A DNA stretch of 64,000 nt from positions 90,715-154,714 of the forward strand of contig NZ_FNAE01000003.1 in the NCBI RefSeq assembly GCF_900101755.1. Reading direction: 5' to 3'. Source of the DNA: Ectopseudomonas alcaliphila. GTDB lineage: Bacteria > Pseudomonadota > Gammaproteobacteria > Pseudomonadales > Pseudomonadaceae. Under the pieces are notes generated by a model. The model saw only the letters and a program-made list of their open reading frames with translations. It was not told the DNA's origin and did no database searches. A program made the translations under genes and the position numbers. How positions within the stretch are numbered: position 1 is the stretch's first letter; each line of letters opens with the position of its first letter. This document shows positions 37,874 to 46,212 of this stretch, one piece after another.

Positions 37874-38746
37874 TCAGCCCAGGCGGCGCAGTGCCTCGAT
37901 ACGATCTTCCAGCGGCGGGTGGGTCATCAGCAGGCCGGCCAGGCCGTTCTTCAGGCCGCCATTGATACCGAAAGCGGTCAGGCTGTCCGGCATCTGCACC
38001 GGCACACCCTGTTCGGCGCGCAGGCGTTGCAGTGCGGCGATCATCGCGCCGGTGCCGGCCAGGCGGGCGCCGGCCTCGTCGGCCTTGAACTCGCGTTTGC
38101 GCGAGAACCACATGACGATGATGCTGGCCAGGATGCCCAGCACCAGCTCGGCGAAGATGGTCGCGACGAAGTAGCCGATGCCGTGGCCGCCTTCGTTCTT
38201 CAGGATCGCCTTGTCGACGAAGTTACCGAAGATGCGTGCGAAGAACATCACGAAGGTGTTCACCACGCCCTGGATCAGCGCCAGGGTGACCATGTCACCG
38301 TTGGCCACGTGGCCGATCTCGTGAGCCAGTACCGCGCGCACTTCATCAGGCGAGAAACGCTCGAGCAGACCCTGGCTGACGGCGACCAGCGCGTCGTTCT
38401 TGTTCCAGCCGGTGGCGAAGGCGTTGGACTCGTAGGCCGGGAAGATACCGACTTCGGGCATCTTGATACCGGCTTCGCGCGACAGCTCCTCGACGGTCTG
38501 CAGCAGCCACTGTTCGTGACGGGTGCGCGGCTGGGTGATGATCTGGGTGCCGGTGCTCATCTTCGCCATCCACTTGGAGATGAACAGCGACACCAGCGAG
38601 CCGGCAAAACCGAACACGGCGCAGAATATCAGCAGGCTGCCATGGTTCTGGCCGGTGAAGCGATCGACCCCCAGCAGTTTGAGGGTGATGCTGGCGATAA
38701 CCAGCACTGCCAGGTTGGTGGCCAGGAACAACATAATGCGCATCAT
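37874..38746 (-). CDS. htpX: Membrane metalloprotease HtpX
   Basis: HtpX is a zinc-dependent inner-membrane protease that removes misfolded membrane proteins, often under envelope stress. It is 290 residues, starting [11 protein letters not shown]. Two N-terminal membrane segments (about 4-24 and 35-57) precede the HEIGH zinc motif (His142, Glu143, His146). Two further hydrophobic spans (about 153-175 and 190-210) follow, and the third ligand is probably Glu in [21 protein letters not shown] ribosome site lies upstream. Confidence 0.97.
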   Translation of the reverse strand: MMRIMLFLATNLAVLVIASITLKLLGVDRFTGQNHGSLLIFCAVFGFAGSLVSLFISKWMAKMSTGTQIITQPRTRHEQWLLQTVEELSREAGIKMPEVGIFPAYESNAFATGWNKNDALVAVSQGLLERFSPDEVRAVLAHEIGHVANGDMVTLALIQGVVNTFVMFFARIFGNFVDKAILKNEGGHGIGYFVATIFAELVLGILASIIVMWFSRKREFKADEAGARLAGTGAMIAALQRLRAEQGVPVQMPDSLTAFGINGGLKNGLAGLLMTHPPLEDRIEALRRLG

Positions 38747-38834
38747 GGTGTGAACGGACTCCTCACGGGAAAGACGTACGAGTAATGCGGGCTATATAAG
38801 GGTGCCCCCTCAGAGGTTTCAACCAGCGACTATT

Positions 38835-39287
38835 TCAAACTATGTCCCCTGGGACATGCAGGGTGCTTTCGAACAACAGACGAGTGAGGCGGGCGGTGCG
38901 CTCGCCGTGCTGCTGGACCAGTGCTTCGCGCAGCTGAAACGCCAGCGTGGCGTGAACACGCCGTACGCTCGGGGGCAACGCTTCACCTTCACGCAAGGCA
39001 TGGGGAATGGCGCGTGACAGACGCAGAAAGCCTTTCTCGCTCAGCACCGCCTGATCCAGCGCGTCGTAAGCGATGGTCGACTCGAAACGCAGATAGCCTT
39101 CTTCAGCCAGCCACAGCAGCGCGCCGAGGCAGGCCTGGTGACGCTTGCTGGGCAGGCCGAACTCGTCCGGCTCCTCACGCCCGATCAGGTCTTCCACGTA
39201 CAGCGCCATCTTGCGCGGGAAGGCCTGATAGAGCATGAGCAGGCCGCTGGCGGCGTCCTTGTAGAAATCGTCGATCTGCAGGTCCAT
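38835..39287 (-). CDS. Conserved hypothetical protein
   Basis: This 150-residue soluble protein has no recognised domain. It is mainly helical with the opening MDLQIDDFYKDAASGLLMLY and a Leu/Arg-rich C-terminus. It starts six bases after the aminotransferase stop, so the two are probably cotranscribed. No signal peptide or membrane segment is visible. I cannot assign a function. Confidence 0.75.
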   Translation of the reverse strand: MDLQIDDFYKDAASGLLMLYQAFPRKMALYVEDLIGREEPDEFGLPSKRHQACLGALLWLAEEGYLRFESTIAYDALDQAVLSEKGFLRLSRAIPHALREGEALPPSVRRVHATLAFQLREALVQQHGERTARLTRLLFESTLHVPGDIV

Positions 39288-39293
39288 GTCGGC

Positions 39294-40505
39294 TTACTGG
39301 CTGTAACCCTTGAGGAAGTTGCCAATGCGGCCGATGGCCTGCTCCAGATCGTCGACGCGGGGCAGGGTGACCACGCGGAAGTGATCCGGCCACGGCCAAT
39401 TGAAGGCGGTGCCCTGGACGATCAGCAGTTTCTCCGACAGCAACAGGTCGAGGACGAACTTCTCGTCGTTGTGGATCGGGCAGACCTTGGGGTCGATCTT
39501 CGGGAAGGCGTAGAGCGCGCCCATGGGTTTGACGCAGCTGACCCCGGGAATGTCGTTGAGCAGTTCCCAGGCACGGTTGCGCTGCTCCAGCAGGCGGCCG
39601 TTGGGCAGCACCAGATCGTTGATGCTCTGGTAGCCGCCGAGCGCGGTCTGGATCGCGTGCTGGCTTGGCACGTTGGCGCACAGGCGCATGTTGGCGAGGA
39701 TGTCCAGGCCTTCGATATAGCTCTGTGCCCGGTGCTTGGGCCCGGAGATCGCCACCCAGCCGGAGCGGAAACCGGCCACGCGGTAGCTCTTGGACAGGCC
39801 GTTGAAGGTCAGGCAGAGCACGTCCGGTGCCAGCGAGGCGGTGCTGATGTGCACGGCCTCGTCGTAGAGGATCTTGTCGTAGATCTCGTCGGAGAAGATC
39901 ACCAGGTTGTGCTGGCGCGCCAGTTCGACGATGTCCTGCAGCACTTCCTTCGAATACACCGCGCCGGTCGGGTTGTTCGGGTTGATCAGCACCAGGGCCT
40001 TGGTATTGGGCGTGATCTTGGCGCGCATGTCGGCGATGTCGGGGAACCAGCCGGCCTGCTCGTCGCACAGGTAGTGCACCGGCTTGCCGCCGGACAGCGC
40101 CACGGCGGCGGTCCACAGCGGATAGTCGGGTGCCGGGATCAGCACCTCGTCACCGTTGTTGAGCAGCGCCTGCATGGCCATCACGATCAGTTCGGACACG
40201 CCGTTGCCGAGGTAGATGTCCTCGATGGTGACGCCTTCGACCTGCTTCTGCTGGTAGTACTGCATCACCGCCTTGCGCGCGCTGAACAGGCCCTTGGAGT
40301 CGCTGTAACCCTGGGCAGTGGGCAGGTTGCGGATGACGTCCTGAAGGATCTCCTCAGGGGCCTCGAAACCGAACGGCGCCGGGTTGCCGATATTCAGCTT
40401 GAGGATGCGATGGCCTTCCTCTTCCAGACGCTTGGCGTGCTTGAGCACCGGCCCGCGGATGTCGTAGCAGACGTTGGCGAGCTTGTTCGATTTGCTGACC
40501 TGCAT
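39294..40505 (-). CDS. alaA: Alanine/valine-type aminotransferase (AlaA family)
   Basis: This 403-residue fold-type I PLP aminotransferase has IFSDEIYDKILYD (PLP-binding Asp/Tyr), the lysine segment NGLSKSYRVAGFRSGW and LINPNNPTGAVYS. Length and motifs match E. coli AlaA (YfbQ), a glutamate-pyruvate aminotransferase making alanine. It is divergent from msrB. The symbol is moderately certain because related aminotransferases share these motifs. Confidence 0.85.
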   Translation of the reverse strand: MQVSKSNKLANVCYDIRGPVLKHAKRLEEEGHRILKLNIGNPAPFGFEAPEEILQDVIRNLPTAQGYSDSKGLFSARKAVMQYYQQKQVEGVTIEDIYLGNGVSELIVMAMQALLNNGDEVLIPAPDYPLWTAAVALSGGKPVHYLCDEQAGWFPDIADMRAKITPNTKALVLINPNNPTGAVYSKEVLQDIVELARQHNLVIFSDEIYDKILYDEAVHISTASLAPDVLCLTFNGLSKSYRVAGFRSGWVAISGPKHRAQSYIEGLDILANMRLCANVPSQHAIQTALGGYQSINDLVLPNGRLLEQRNRAWELLNDIPGVSCVKPMGALYAFPKIDPKVCPIHNDEKFVLDLLLSEKLLIVQGTAFNWPWPDHFRVVTLPRVDDLEQAIGRIGNFLKGYSQ

Positions 40506-40779
40506 GTAAGAAATCCCGAGCTATGGAGAACCCACTGAAGTACGCTGCAAAATTCTCCCGGCGGAGGAATCTTGGCAGCCTGTAACGTGGGTGACAGACT
40601 GGGGTCGAATCATACGTGGCGACCTGAGCGCGGCAAAGGTATCAGTCCTGCTTTTTTCTGCTCTGCCACGCGGCGCACGGTGGCGCTGCAGTCGCAGAAA
40701 CCTCACCCTCGAAGCTGCCAGATGCTGGTGCTGCCTGTATAGCCGCGTATTGCCCAATTACCGAGGAGGAACCCCGCTC

Positions 40780-41175
40780 GTGGATAAAGTCGACAAACCC
40801 CTGGATAGCTGGCGCGAAGAACTGACTGACGAGCAATTTCATGTCTGCCGTCTGGGCGGCACGGAGCGGCCGTTCACCGGTGCTTATCACGACAGCAAGA
40901 CCCCTGGCATCTACCACTGCGCCTGCTGTGGCGAGGCGCTGTTCGACTCGGATGCCAAATATGACTCTGGAAGTGGTTGGCCGAGCTACTTTCAGCCGAT
41001 CAACGACGAGGTGATCGCCAGCCTCGACGACTACAGCCATGGTATGCATCGCATCGAGGTCAAATGCGCCAAATGTGACGCGCACCTAGGGCACGTGTTC
41101 CCTGATGGGCCCCGCCCGACCGGCTTGCGCTACTGCATCAACTCGCTGTCGCTGAAGCTGGTGCCACGCGATTGA
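40780..41175 (+). CDS. msrB: Peptide-methionine (R)-S-oxide reductase MsrB
   Basis: MsrB repairs the R form of methionine sulfoxide in oxidised proteins. The GTG start at 40780 after GAGGAGGA gives 131 residues; longer in-frame extension upstream is non-conserved. Zinc ligands are Cys47, Cys50, Cys96 and Cys99, and the catalytic cysteine is Cys119 in [23 protein letters not shown] is the family signature. It is divergent from the aminotransferase and followed by a strong hairpin. Confidence 0.97.
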   Translation: MDKVDKPLDSWREELTDEQFHVCRLGGTERPFTGAYHDSKTPGIYHCACCGEALFDSDAKYDSGSGWPSYFQPINDEVIASLDDYSHGMHRIEVKCAKCDAHLGHVFPDGPRPTGLRYCINSLSLKLVPRD

Positions 41176-41181
41176 AACGGG

Positions 41182-41206
41182 CGCCAGGCGCATTGCGCGC
41201 CTGGCG
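41182..41206 (+). terminator. Hairpin after msrB
   Basis: CGCCAGGCGC (41182-41191) pairs with GCGCCTGGCG (41197-41206) around ATTGC. No clear T run follows, so factor-independent termination is uncertain. It sits between convergent genes. Confidence 0.55.
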
Positions 41207-41215
41207 TAGTAAGCT

Positions 41216-41389
41216 TCAAGCCTGCTGGCTGGCGCGCTGGCGACTTTCTTCCAGGGCATCGCAGGCCTGTTTGATCATGTCTTCGGTAATGGGCACTTCG
41301 CGGCCCTGACCATCAATGATAAAACCGCCCACCGGCTCCTGTTGTTGCTCGGTGGTGGGGTACTGGGCAGTGTTGTCTTGCAAGCTCAT
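41216..41389 (-). CDS. Small conserved protein of unknown function
   Basis: This 57-residue soluble protein starts at ATG 41389 (MSLQDNTAQYPTT) with GGAGACAGG upstream; an in-frame ATG at 41404 would overlap that site. The sequence is Gln- and Glu-rich, with a central IDGQGREVPITEDMIKQACDAL that looks like a short beta turn plus helix. It has its own ribosome site and distinct composition, so it is probably real. Function is not recognised. Confidence 0.65.
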   Translation of the reverse strand: MSLQDNTAQYPTTEQQQEPVGGFIIDGQGREVPITEDMIKQACDALEESRQRASQQA

Positions 41390-41467
41390 GGCCTGTCTCC
41401 TCATCAGTAATGCGCGCCAGTCTAGGACTGCTAGATGAAGGCGCGGTGACAGTTAGAAACCTGCTTA

Positions 41468-41585
41468 AAGTCTGCTGCGCGTCGGCCATGCTGCGTTGAA
41501 ATCGGGTTCAGAATGCTCATTTACAATTCGTAAACTGCGCTTCTTCGCCCGATTTCGCCTTGCCTGGCTCTAGCTCGCGATACTT
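41468..41585. repeat. TA-flanked inverted-repeat element, short class, copy B
   Basis: This is a 118-bp non-coding element upstream of the NAD-kinase-like gene. TA lies outside each end (41466-41467 and 41586-41587), and the ends are weak inverted repeats (AAGTCTGC versus AAGTATCG). The core shares GAATGCTCATTTAC with the other copies. Arms GAAATCGGG (41498-41506) and CCCGATTTC (41548-41556) pair perfectly, and TTTAC (41520-41524) pairs with GTAAA (41530-41534). Confidence 0.75.
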
Positions 41586-41679
41586 TAAACAGATTCCAAG
41601 ACGGTGGAACTCCGTCACAAAACATATTGCGAAAGTCGTATTGCAGGCTGCGTGCCAGCCTGTGTGGAACGAGGAATTC

Positions 41680-42795
41680 ATGTCGCGTTTTCATATCGGT
41701 CTGATCATCAATCCGCTGGCCGGGCTGGGTGGCCCGGCGGCGTTCAAGGGCAGCGACGGCATGGCCGAGCAGGCGCTGGCTCTGGGTGTCGAGCCAAAGG
41801 CTGCACAACGAACGCGCACTGCGCTTGAACAGTTGTTGACCCTGCGCGAGCGCATCGAGTTCGTCAGCTATCCGGGCACAATGGGTGGCGATCTTTTGGC
41901 GCAGATGGGCTTCGAGCATCGTCTGCTGGGGCAACTCGGCGCACAGCCAACCAGCGCTGAAGATACCCGCCAAGCCGTGCAGCAGTTGCAGGACGCTGGC
42001 GTGGCGCTGATTCTCTTCGCCGGCGGTGATGGCACCGCGCGCGACGTCTGTACGGTGGTCAACGAGTCGCAGCCGGTTCTGGGCATTCCGGCCGGGGTGA
42101 AGATCCAGTCCGGCGTCTACGCCATCAGCCCGCGAGCGGCAGGCGAGCTGACTGCGCGCCTGGTGGAAGGCGGCCTGGTCCGCCTGGCCAGCGGCGAAGT
42201 ACGTGATATCGACGAGAACGCCCTGCGCGAAGGCCGCGTGACGGCACGCTGGTATGGCGGGCTGTGCGTGCCGCAGGAGGGCGGCTACGTGCAGGCGGTC
42301 AAGCAGGGCGGTATGGAGTCCGAAGAGCTGGTGCTGGCCGATCTGGCCGCCTGGCTCGAGAGCGAGTGGGAGCCTGGCGCGCGCTACGTATTCGGCCCCG
42401 GCTCGACCCTGCATGGCCTGGCGCAGAACCTGGGGCTGGAAACCACCTTGCTCGGCGTCGATGTGATCGAGGATGGTCAGGTTATTGCCCGCGACGTCAA
42501 CGAGGCCGAGCTGTTCGCTCTGGTCGGCGAGCATCCGACTTATCTGCTGGTTACCGCCATTGGCGGCCAGGGCCATATCATCGGCCGTGGCAACCAGCAG
42601 ATCAGCCCGCGCGTGCTGCGCGCCGTGGGGCTGGAGCGCCTGCGCGTGGTGGCGACCAAGCGCAAGCTGGCGACGCTGGAAGGCCGGCCGCTGCTGGTCG
42701 ACAGTGGCGACGTGAGCCTGGACGATGCGTTTCCCGATGCAGTGCGGGTCTGGGCTGGCTATAAAGAAGAACTGCTGTATCCCCTGAGTCGATAG
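41680..42795 (+). CDS. ATP-NAD kinase family protein
   Basis: This 371-residue protein has the diacylglycerol kinase / NAD kinase fold: LIINPLAGLGG at the start and LFAGGDGTARDVC as nucleotide motif. VLGIPAGVKIQSGVYAI is also typical of the COG3199 branch, whose members are annotated as predicted NAD kinases but have divergent substrates. The start at ATG 41680 follows GAGGAATTC. It is first of a close run with DUF1287 (9-base gap), DCC, DoxX-like and an ABC exporter, with a repeat element 94 bases upstream. Confidence 0.85.
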   Translation: MSRFHIGLIINPLAGLGGPAAFKGSDGMAEQALALGVEPKAAQRTRTALEQLLTLRERIEFVSYPGTMGGDLLAQMGFEHRLLGQLGAQPTSAEDTRQAVQQLQDAGVALILFAGGDGTARDVCTVVNESQPVLGIPAGVKIQSGVYAISPRAAGELTARLVEGGLVRLASGEVRDIDENALREGRVTARWYGGLCVPQEGGYVQAVKQGGMESEELVLADLAAWLESEWEPGARYVFGPGSTLHGLAQNLGLETTLLGVDVIEDGQVIARDVNEAELFALVGEHPTYLLVTAIGGQGHIIGRGNQQISPRVLRAVGLERLRVVATKRKLATLEGRPLLVDSGDVSLDDAFPDAVRVWAGYKEELLYPLSR

Positions 42796-42804
42796 GAGAT
42801 CGAT

Positions 42805-43395
42805 ATGCGAATGGTGATCGCACTGCTGGCCTGGTCGCTGGCTTTTGCCGTGCAGGCTATCGAGGCGGACAGGCTGGTGCTGGATGCGCGCAAGCAGGTC
42901 GGTGTGACCTTGAGCTATGACCCGGCCTATCGACAGCTGAGTTATCCGGGCGGCGACGTACCCATGGCCACCGGCGTGTGTACCGACGTGGTGATCCGTG
43001 CGTTGCGTCAGCAGGGGCTGGATCTGCAGGAAGCGGTACATCGCGACATGCGTGGCAGCTTCGCCAGCTATCCGAAGAACTGGGGGCTGAGCCGCCCGGA
43101 CAGCAATATCGACCACCGCCGCGTGCCCAACCTGATGACCTGGTTCTCGCGTCAGGGCTGGTCGCTACCGGTAAAACAAGATGCCGCGGCATACCAGGCC
43201 GGCGATATCGTGACCTGGGATCTGGGGCGTGGCCTCACCCATATCGGTATCATCAGTGATCGTCAGGCTGCAACGGGTACGCCACTGGTGCTGCACAACA
43301 TCGGTCGTGGCACGCAGGAGGAGGACATTCTGTTCGCCTACCGCATTACCGGACACTACCGTCCGCTTGCCCAGCAGGCGAGTGCTGCTCAATGA
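42805..43395 (+). CDS. DUF1287 domain periplasmic protein
   Basis: This 196-residue protein has a cleavable signal peptide (MVIALLAWSLAFAVQA). The mature part contains the DUF1287 pattern: VCTDVVIRALRQQG (with Cys), DSNIDHRRVPNLMTWF and DIVTWDLGRGLTHIGIIS. This Cys-His-Asp arrangement resembles an NlpC/P60-like or cysteine peptidase fold, so a cell-wall role is possible but unproven. It overlaps the next gene by four bases. Confidence 0.85.
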   Translation: MRMVIALLAWSLAFAVQAIEADRLVLDARKQVGVTLSYDPAYRQLSYPGGDVPMATGVCTDVVIRALRQQGLDLQEAVHRDMRGSFASYPKNWGLSRPDSNIDHRRVPNLMTWFSRQGWSLPVKQDAAAYQAGDIVTWDLGRGLTHIGIISDRQAATGTPLVLHNIGRGTQEEDILFAYRITGHYRPLAQQASAAQ

Positions 43396-43826
43396 CCTCT
43401 CGGCCGCTAGCGCCGGGTCTTGCCGCTGGCGAGCGCGTGGTGCTGTTCGACGGCGTCTGCCGGCTTTGCAACGGCTGGGCGAAGTTCCTCATCCGTCATG
43501 ATCGGCAGCGGCAGTTTCGCCTGGCCTCGGTGCAATCGGTGCAGGGCCAGGCATTGCTGGCCTGGTATGGGCTGCCGACCGACCGTTTCGACACCATGGC
43601 GCTGATCGATGAGGCGGGGCTGCATGTACGCTCGAACGCGCTGCTGCGCATCCTTGCTCGCCTGCCACAGCCCTGGCGTGCGCTTGCCTGGCTGCGCCTG
43701 ATTCCGCGCCCGCTGCGCGATGGGTGCTATGACCGCATCGCGCTGAATCGCTACCGCCTGTTCGGGCGGCATGAGGTTTGCCTGCTGCCCAGCGCCGACC
43801 ATGCCGAGCGCTTTCTGCATGACTGA
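43392..43826 (+). CDS. DCC family thiol-disulfide oxidoreductase-like protein (DUF393)
   Basis: This 144-residue protein starts at ATG 43392 overlapping the previous stop (ATGA). Its DxxCxxC motif, FDGVCRLCNGWAKFLI, names the DCC family. A second conserved part is RSNALLRILARLPQPW. Such proteins have a thioredoxin-like fold and may act in thiol exchange, but the substrates are unknown. It overlaps the DoxX-like gene by eight bases. Confidence 0.88.
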   Translation: MTSRPLAPGLAAGERVVLFDGVCRLCNGWAKFLIRHDRQRQFRLASVQSVQGQALLAWYGLPTDRFDTMALIDEAGLHVRSNALLRILARLPQPWRALAWLRLIPRPLRDGCYDRIALNRYRLFGRHEVCLLPSADHAERFLHD

Positions 43827-44226
43827 ACGGCGCCTGGCGCAGATCGCCTGGCTCGCTCGATTGGCTCTGGCACTGGTATTCATCTGGCATGGGCTGGCGC
43901 CGAAGATTCTCTGGCTCAGCCCTGACGAGGTGGCGATGATCGCGGCGCATGACCTGCCTGATCATCTGCTGTTCGCGCCAGAGCTGATCGCGGTTGTCGG
44001 CGGTGTTGCCGAGATCCTTCTGGGCATCCTGCTGCTGACGGTGCGGCGTCAGCGTTGGCCCTTGCTGGTCGCTGGCGGGGTGTTGTTGGTGCTGCTGCTT
44101 GATGTTGCGCTGCTGAGCCCCCATCTGTTGATTCAGGCGTTCAATCCGCTTTCGACCAACCTGGCTGCGCTGGCCCTTTGCGCCGTGGCCTGGCTGGCTG
44201 AGGCGCCCTCGGCTGCTGATTCCTGA
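43819..44226 (+). CDS. DoxX-like membrane protein
   Basis: This 135-residue integral membrane protein with four predicted spans starts at ATG 43819 (MTERRLAQIAWLARL), inside the end of the DCC gene. The opening segment WLARLALALVFIWHGLAPKI is typical of DoxX-like proteins. DCC and DoxX proteins are often neighbours. A redox-related role at the membrane is inference. It precedes the ABC exporter by eight bases. Confidence 0.82.
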   Translation: MTERRLAQIAWLARLALALVFIWHGLAPKILWLSPDEVAMIAAHDLPDHLLFAPELIAVVGGVAEILLGILLLTVRRQRWPLLVAGGVLLVLLLDVALLSPHLLIQAFNPLSTNLAALALCAVAWLAEAPSAADS

Positions 44227-44234
44227 GACCTGTC

Positions 44235-45992
44235 ATGACATCGATGCTTTCTTCTCGCCAGCGTGGCGCCATACGCCTGGCCTGGCGCTTCATCGCGCCT
44301 TATCGCGGGCGGGTGCTGGGTGCGCTGCTGGCCCTGATGTTCACGGCGGCGATCACCCTGTCCATGGGCCAGGGCATCAAGCTGCTGGTGGATCAGGGCC
44401 TGGCCACGCAGTCGCCGGCAGCGTTGCGGCAGTCGCTGCTGCTGTTCTTCGTACTGGTGCTGGCGTTGGCGTTCGGCACCTATACGCGTTTCTATCTGGT
44501 GTCGTGGATCGGCGAGCGGGTGGTGGCCGATATTCGCCGGCGGGTGTTCGATCATCTGATCGAGTTGCATCCCGGCTTCTACGAAAGCAATCGCAGCTCG
44601 GAAATCCAGTCGCGGCTGACGGCTGACACGACCTTGCTGCAGTCGGTGATCGGCTCGTCGCTGTCGATGGCGCTGCGCAACCTGATCATGCTGATCGGCG
44701 GCAGCGTGCTGCTGGTGGTCACCAATCCCAAGCTCAGCGGTATCGTGCTGCTGGCCCTGCCGCTGGTGGTGGCGCCGATCCTGCTGTTCGGTCGCCGTGT
44801 GCGTGCGCTGTCACGGCAGAGTCAGGACCGCGTGGCCGATGTCGGCAGTTATGTCGGCGAGGTGCTCGGGCAGATCAAGACGGTACAGGCCTACAACCAT
44901 CAGGACGAGGACAAGCGCCGTTTCGGCGAGTCCGCCGAGGCGGCCTTCGATGTGGCACGCAAGCGCATCGCCCAGCGTTCGTGGTTGATCACCGTGGTCA
45001 TCGTGCTGGTACTCGGCGCTGTGGGGGTGATGCTCTGGGTTGGTGGCATGGACGTGATCGCCGGACGCATCTCTGGCGGCGAGCTGGCGGCCTTTGTGTT
45101 CTACAGCCTGATCGTTGGCTCGTCCTTCGGCACGCTGAGCGAGGTGATCGGTGAGCTGCAGCGCGCCGCAGGGGCTGCTGAGCGTATCGGCGAGCTGCTG
45201 CGCGCCAGTAACGCCATCGTGGCGCCAGAACAGCCGCAGCATCTGCCACAGCCGGTACAGGGGCGTATCGAGCTGCAGGGCGTGCGTTTCGCCTATCCGT
45301 CGCGTTCTGACAGCTACGCCATCGATGGCGTCGATCTGCAGGTGGCGGCCGGTGAAACGCTGGCGCTGGTCGGGCCGTCCGGGGCTGGCAAGTCGACGCT
45401 GTTCGACCTGCTGCTGCGTTTCTTCGATCCGCAGGGCGGGCGCATTCTCATCGACGGTGTGCCGATCGATCGGCTCGACCCGCGTGAGCTGCGCGCCAGT
45501 TTCGCGCTGGTTTCGCAGAATCCTGCGCTGTTCTTTGGCTCGGTCGAAGACAACATCCGCTACGGCCGCCTCGATGCCAGCCAGGCTGACGTTGAGGCCG
45601 CAGCTCGGGCAGCCCACGCCCATGAGTTCATCCAGCGCCTGCCGCAGGGTTACCAGACCCACCTGGGGGAGGCCGGGCTCGGGCTTTCCGGGGGCCAGCG
45701 TCAGCGCCTGGCGATTGCCCGTGCCTTGCTCGCCGATGCGCCGATCCTGCTGCTCGATGAGGCCACCAGCGCGCTGGATGCCGAGAGCGAGCACCTGATT
45801 CAGCAGGCGCTGCCGTCACTGATGGCCGGGCGCACCACCTTGGTGATCGCCCATCGCCTGGCCACCGTCAAGCAGGCGGATCGTATCGCGGTGGTCGAAC
45901 AGGGCCGTTTGGCTGCCATCGGCCGTCACACCGAGCTGATCGAGAGCAGCCCGCTCTATGCGCGATTGGCCGAGTTGCAGTTCGGTACGTAA
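44235..45992 (+). CDS. ABC exporter, fused membrane and ATPase domains (MsbA/LmrA-like)
   Basis: This 585-residue half-transporter has six membrane segments in residues about 20-310 and a C-terminal NBD with GPSGAGKST, LSGGQRQRLAIARALL and LLLDEATSALDAESE. It should homodimerise and export a lipid or hydrophobic compound. The coupling segment SYVGEVLGQIKTVQAYNHQ is present. The stop TAA at 45990-45992 is formed by the TA and first base of the adjoining repeat, so the true ancestral C-terminus may differ slightly. It ends the NAD-kinase-like/DUF1287/DCC/DoxX run. Confidence 0.9.
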   Translation: MTSMLSSRQRGAIRLAWRFIAPYRGRVLGALLALMFTAAITLSMGQGIKLLVDQGLATQSPAALRQSLLLFFVLVLALAFGTYTRFYLVSWIGERVVADIRRRVFDHLIELHPGFYESNRSSEIQSRLTADTTLLQSVIGSSLSMALRNLIMLIGGSVLLVVTNPKLSGIVLLALPLVVAPILLFGRRVRALSRQSQDRVADVGSYVGEVLGQIKTVQAYNHQDEDKRRFGESAEAAFDVARKRIAQRSWLITVVIVLVLGAVGVMLWVGGMDVIAGRISGGELAAFVFYSLIVGSSFGTLSEVIGELQRAAGAAERIGELLRASNAIVAPEQPQHLPQPVQGRIELQGVRFAYPSRSDSYAIDGVDLQVAAGETLALVGPSGAGKSTLFDLLLRFFDPQGGRILIDGVPIDRLDPRELRASFALVSQNPALFFGSVEDNIRYGRLDASQADVEAAARAAHAHEFIQRLPQGYQTHLGEAGLGLSGGQRQRLAIARALLADAPILLLDEATSALDAESEHLIQQALPSLMAGRTTLVIAHRLATVKQADRIAVVEQGRLAAIGRHTELIESSPLYARLAELQFGT

Positions 45993-46212
45993 CAGGCCGT
46001 TGAAAAACGTAGGCGACGACTGCATGGATGCAGGAGGTAGAGCGAAGCAGGAAGCTCGAGCCGAGGTAGGCAAGACAATACCGATGGCGGCCCCGCAAAA
46101 ACGACTGAAAAAGCGGAGCTTACGTGTTGTAAGTGAGCATTTTGACTGGGCTCGCACGCGAGGTCGTTTTTAACGCAGTATTGCCTACGCAGGTAGTTTT
46201 TCAGCGGCCTGT
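45992..46212. repeat. TA-flanked inverted-repeat element, long class, copy C
   Basis: This is a 221-bp element between convergent genes. Ends are ACAGGCCGTTGAAAAAC and the complement of ACAGGCCGCTGAAAAAC, with TA outside both (45990-45991, 46213-46214). It aligns with copies A and D plus about 77 extra bases after the left end. Arms 46097-46106 and 46162-46171 pair, and CTTAC (46119-46123) pairs with GTAAG (46129-46133), where the other copies have TTTAC/GTAAA. Both flanking reading frames end in a TAA made at its edge. Confidence 0.8.
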
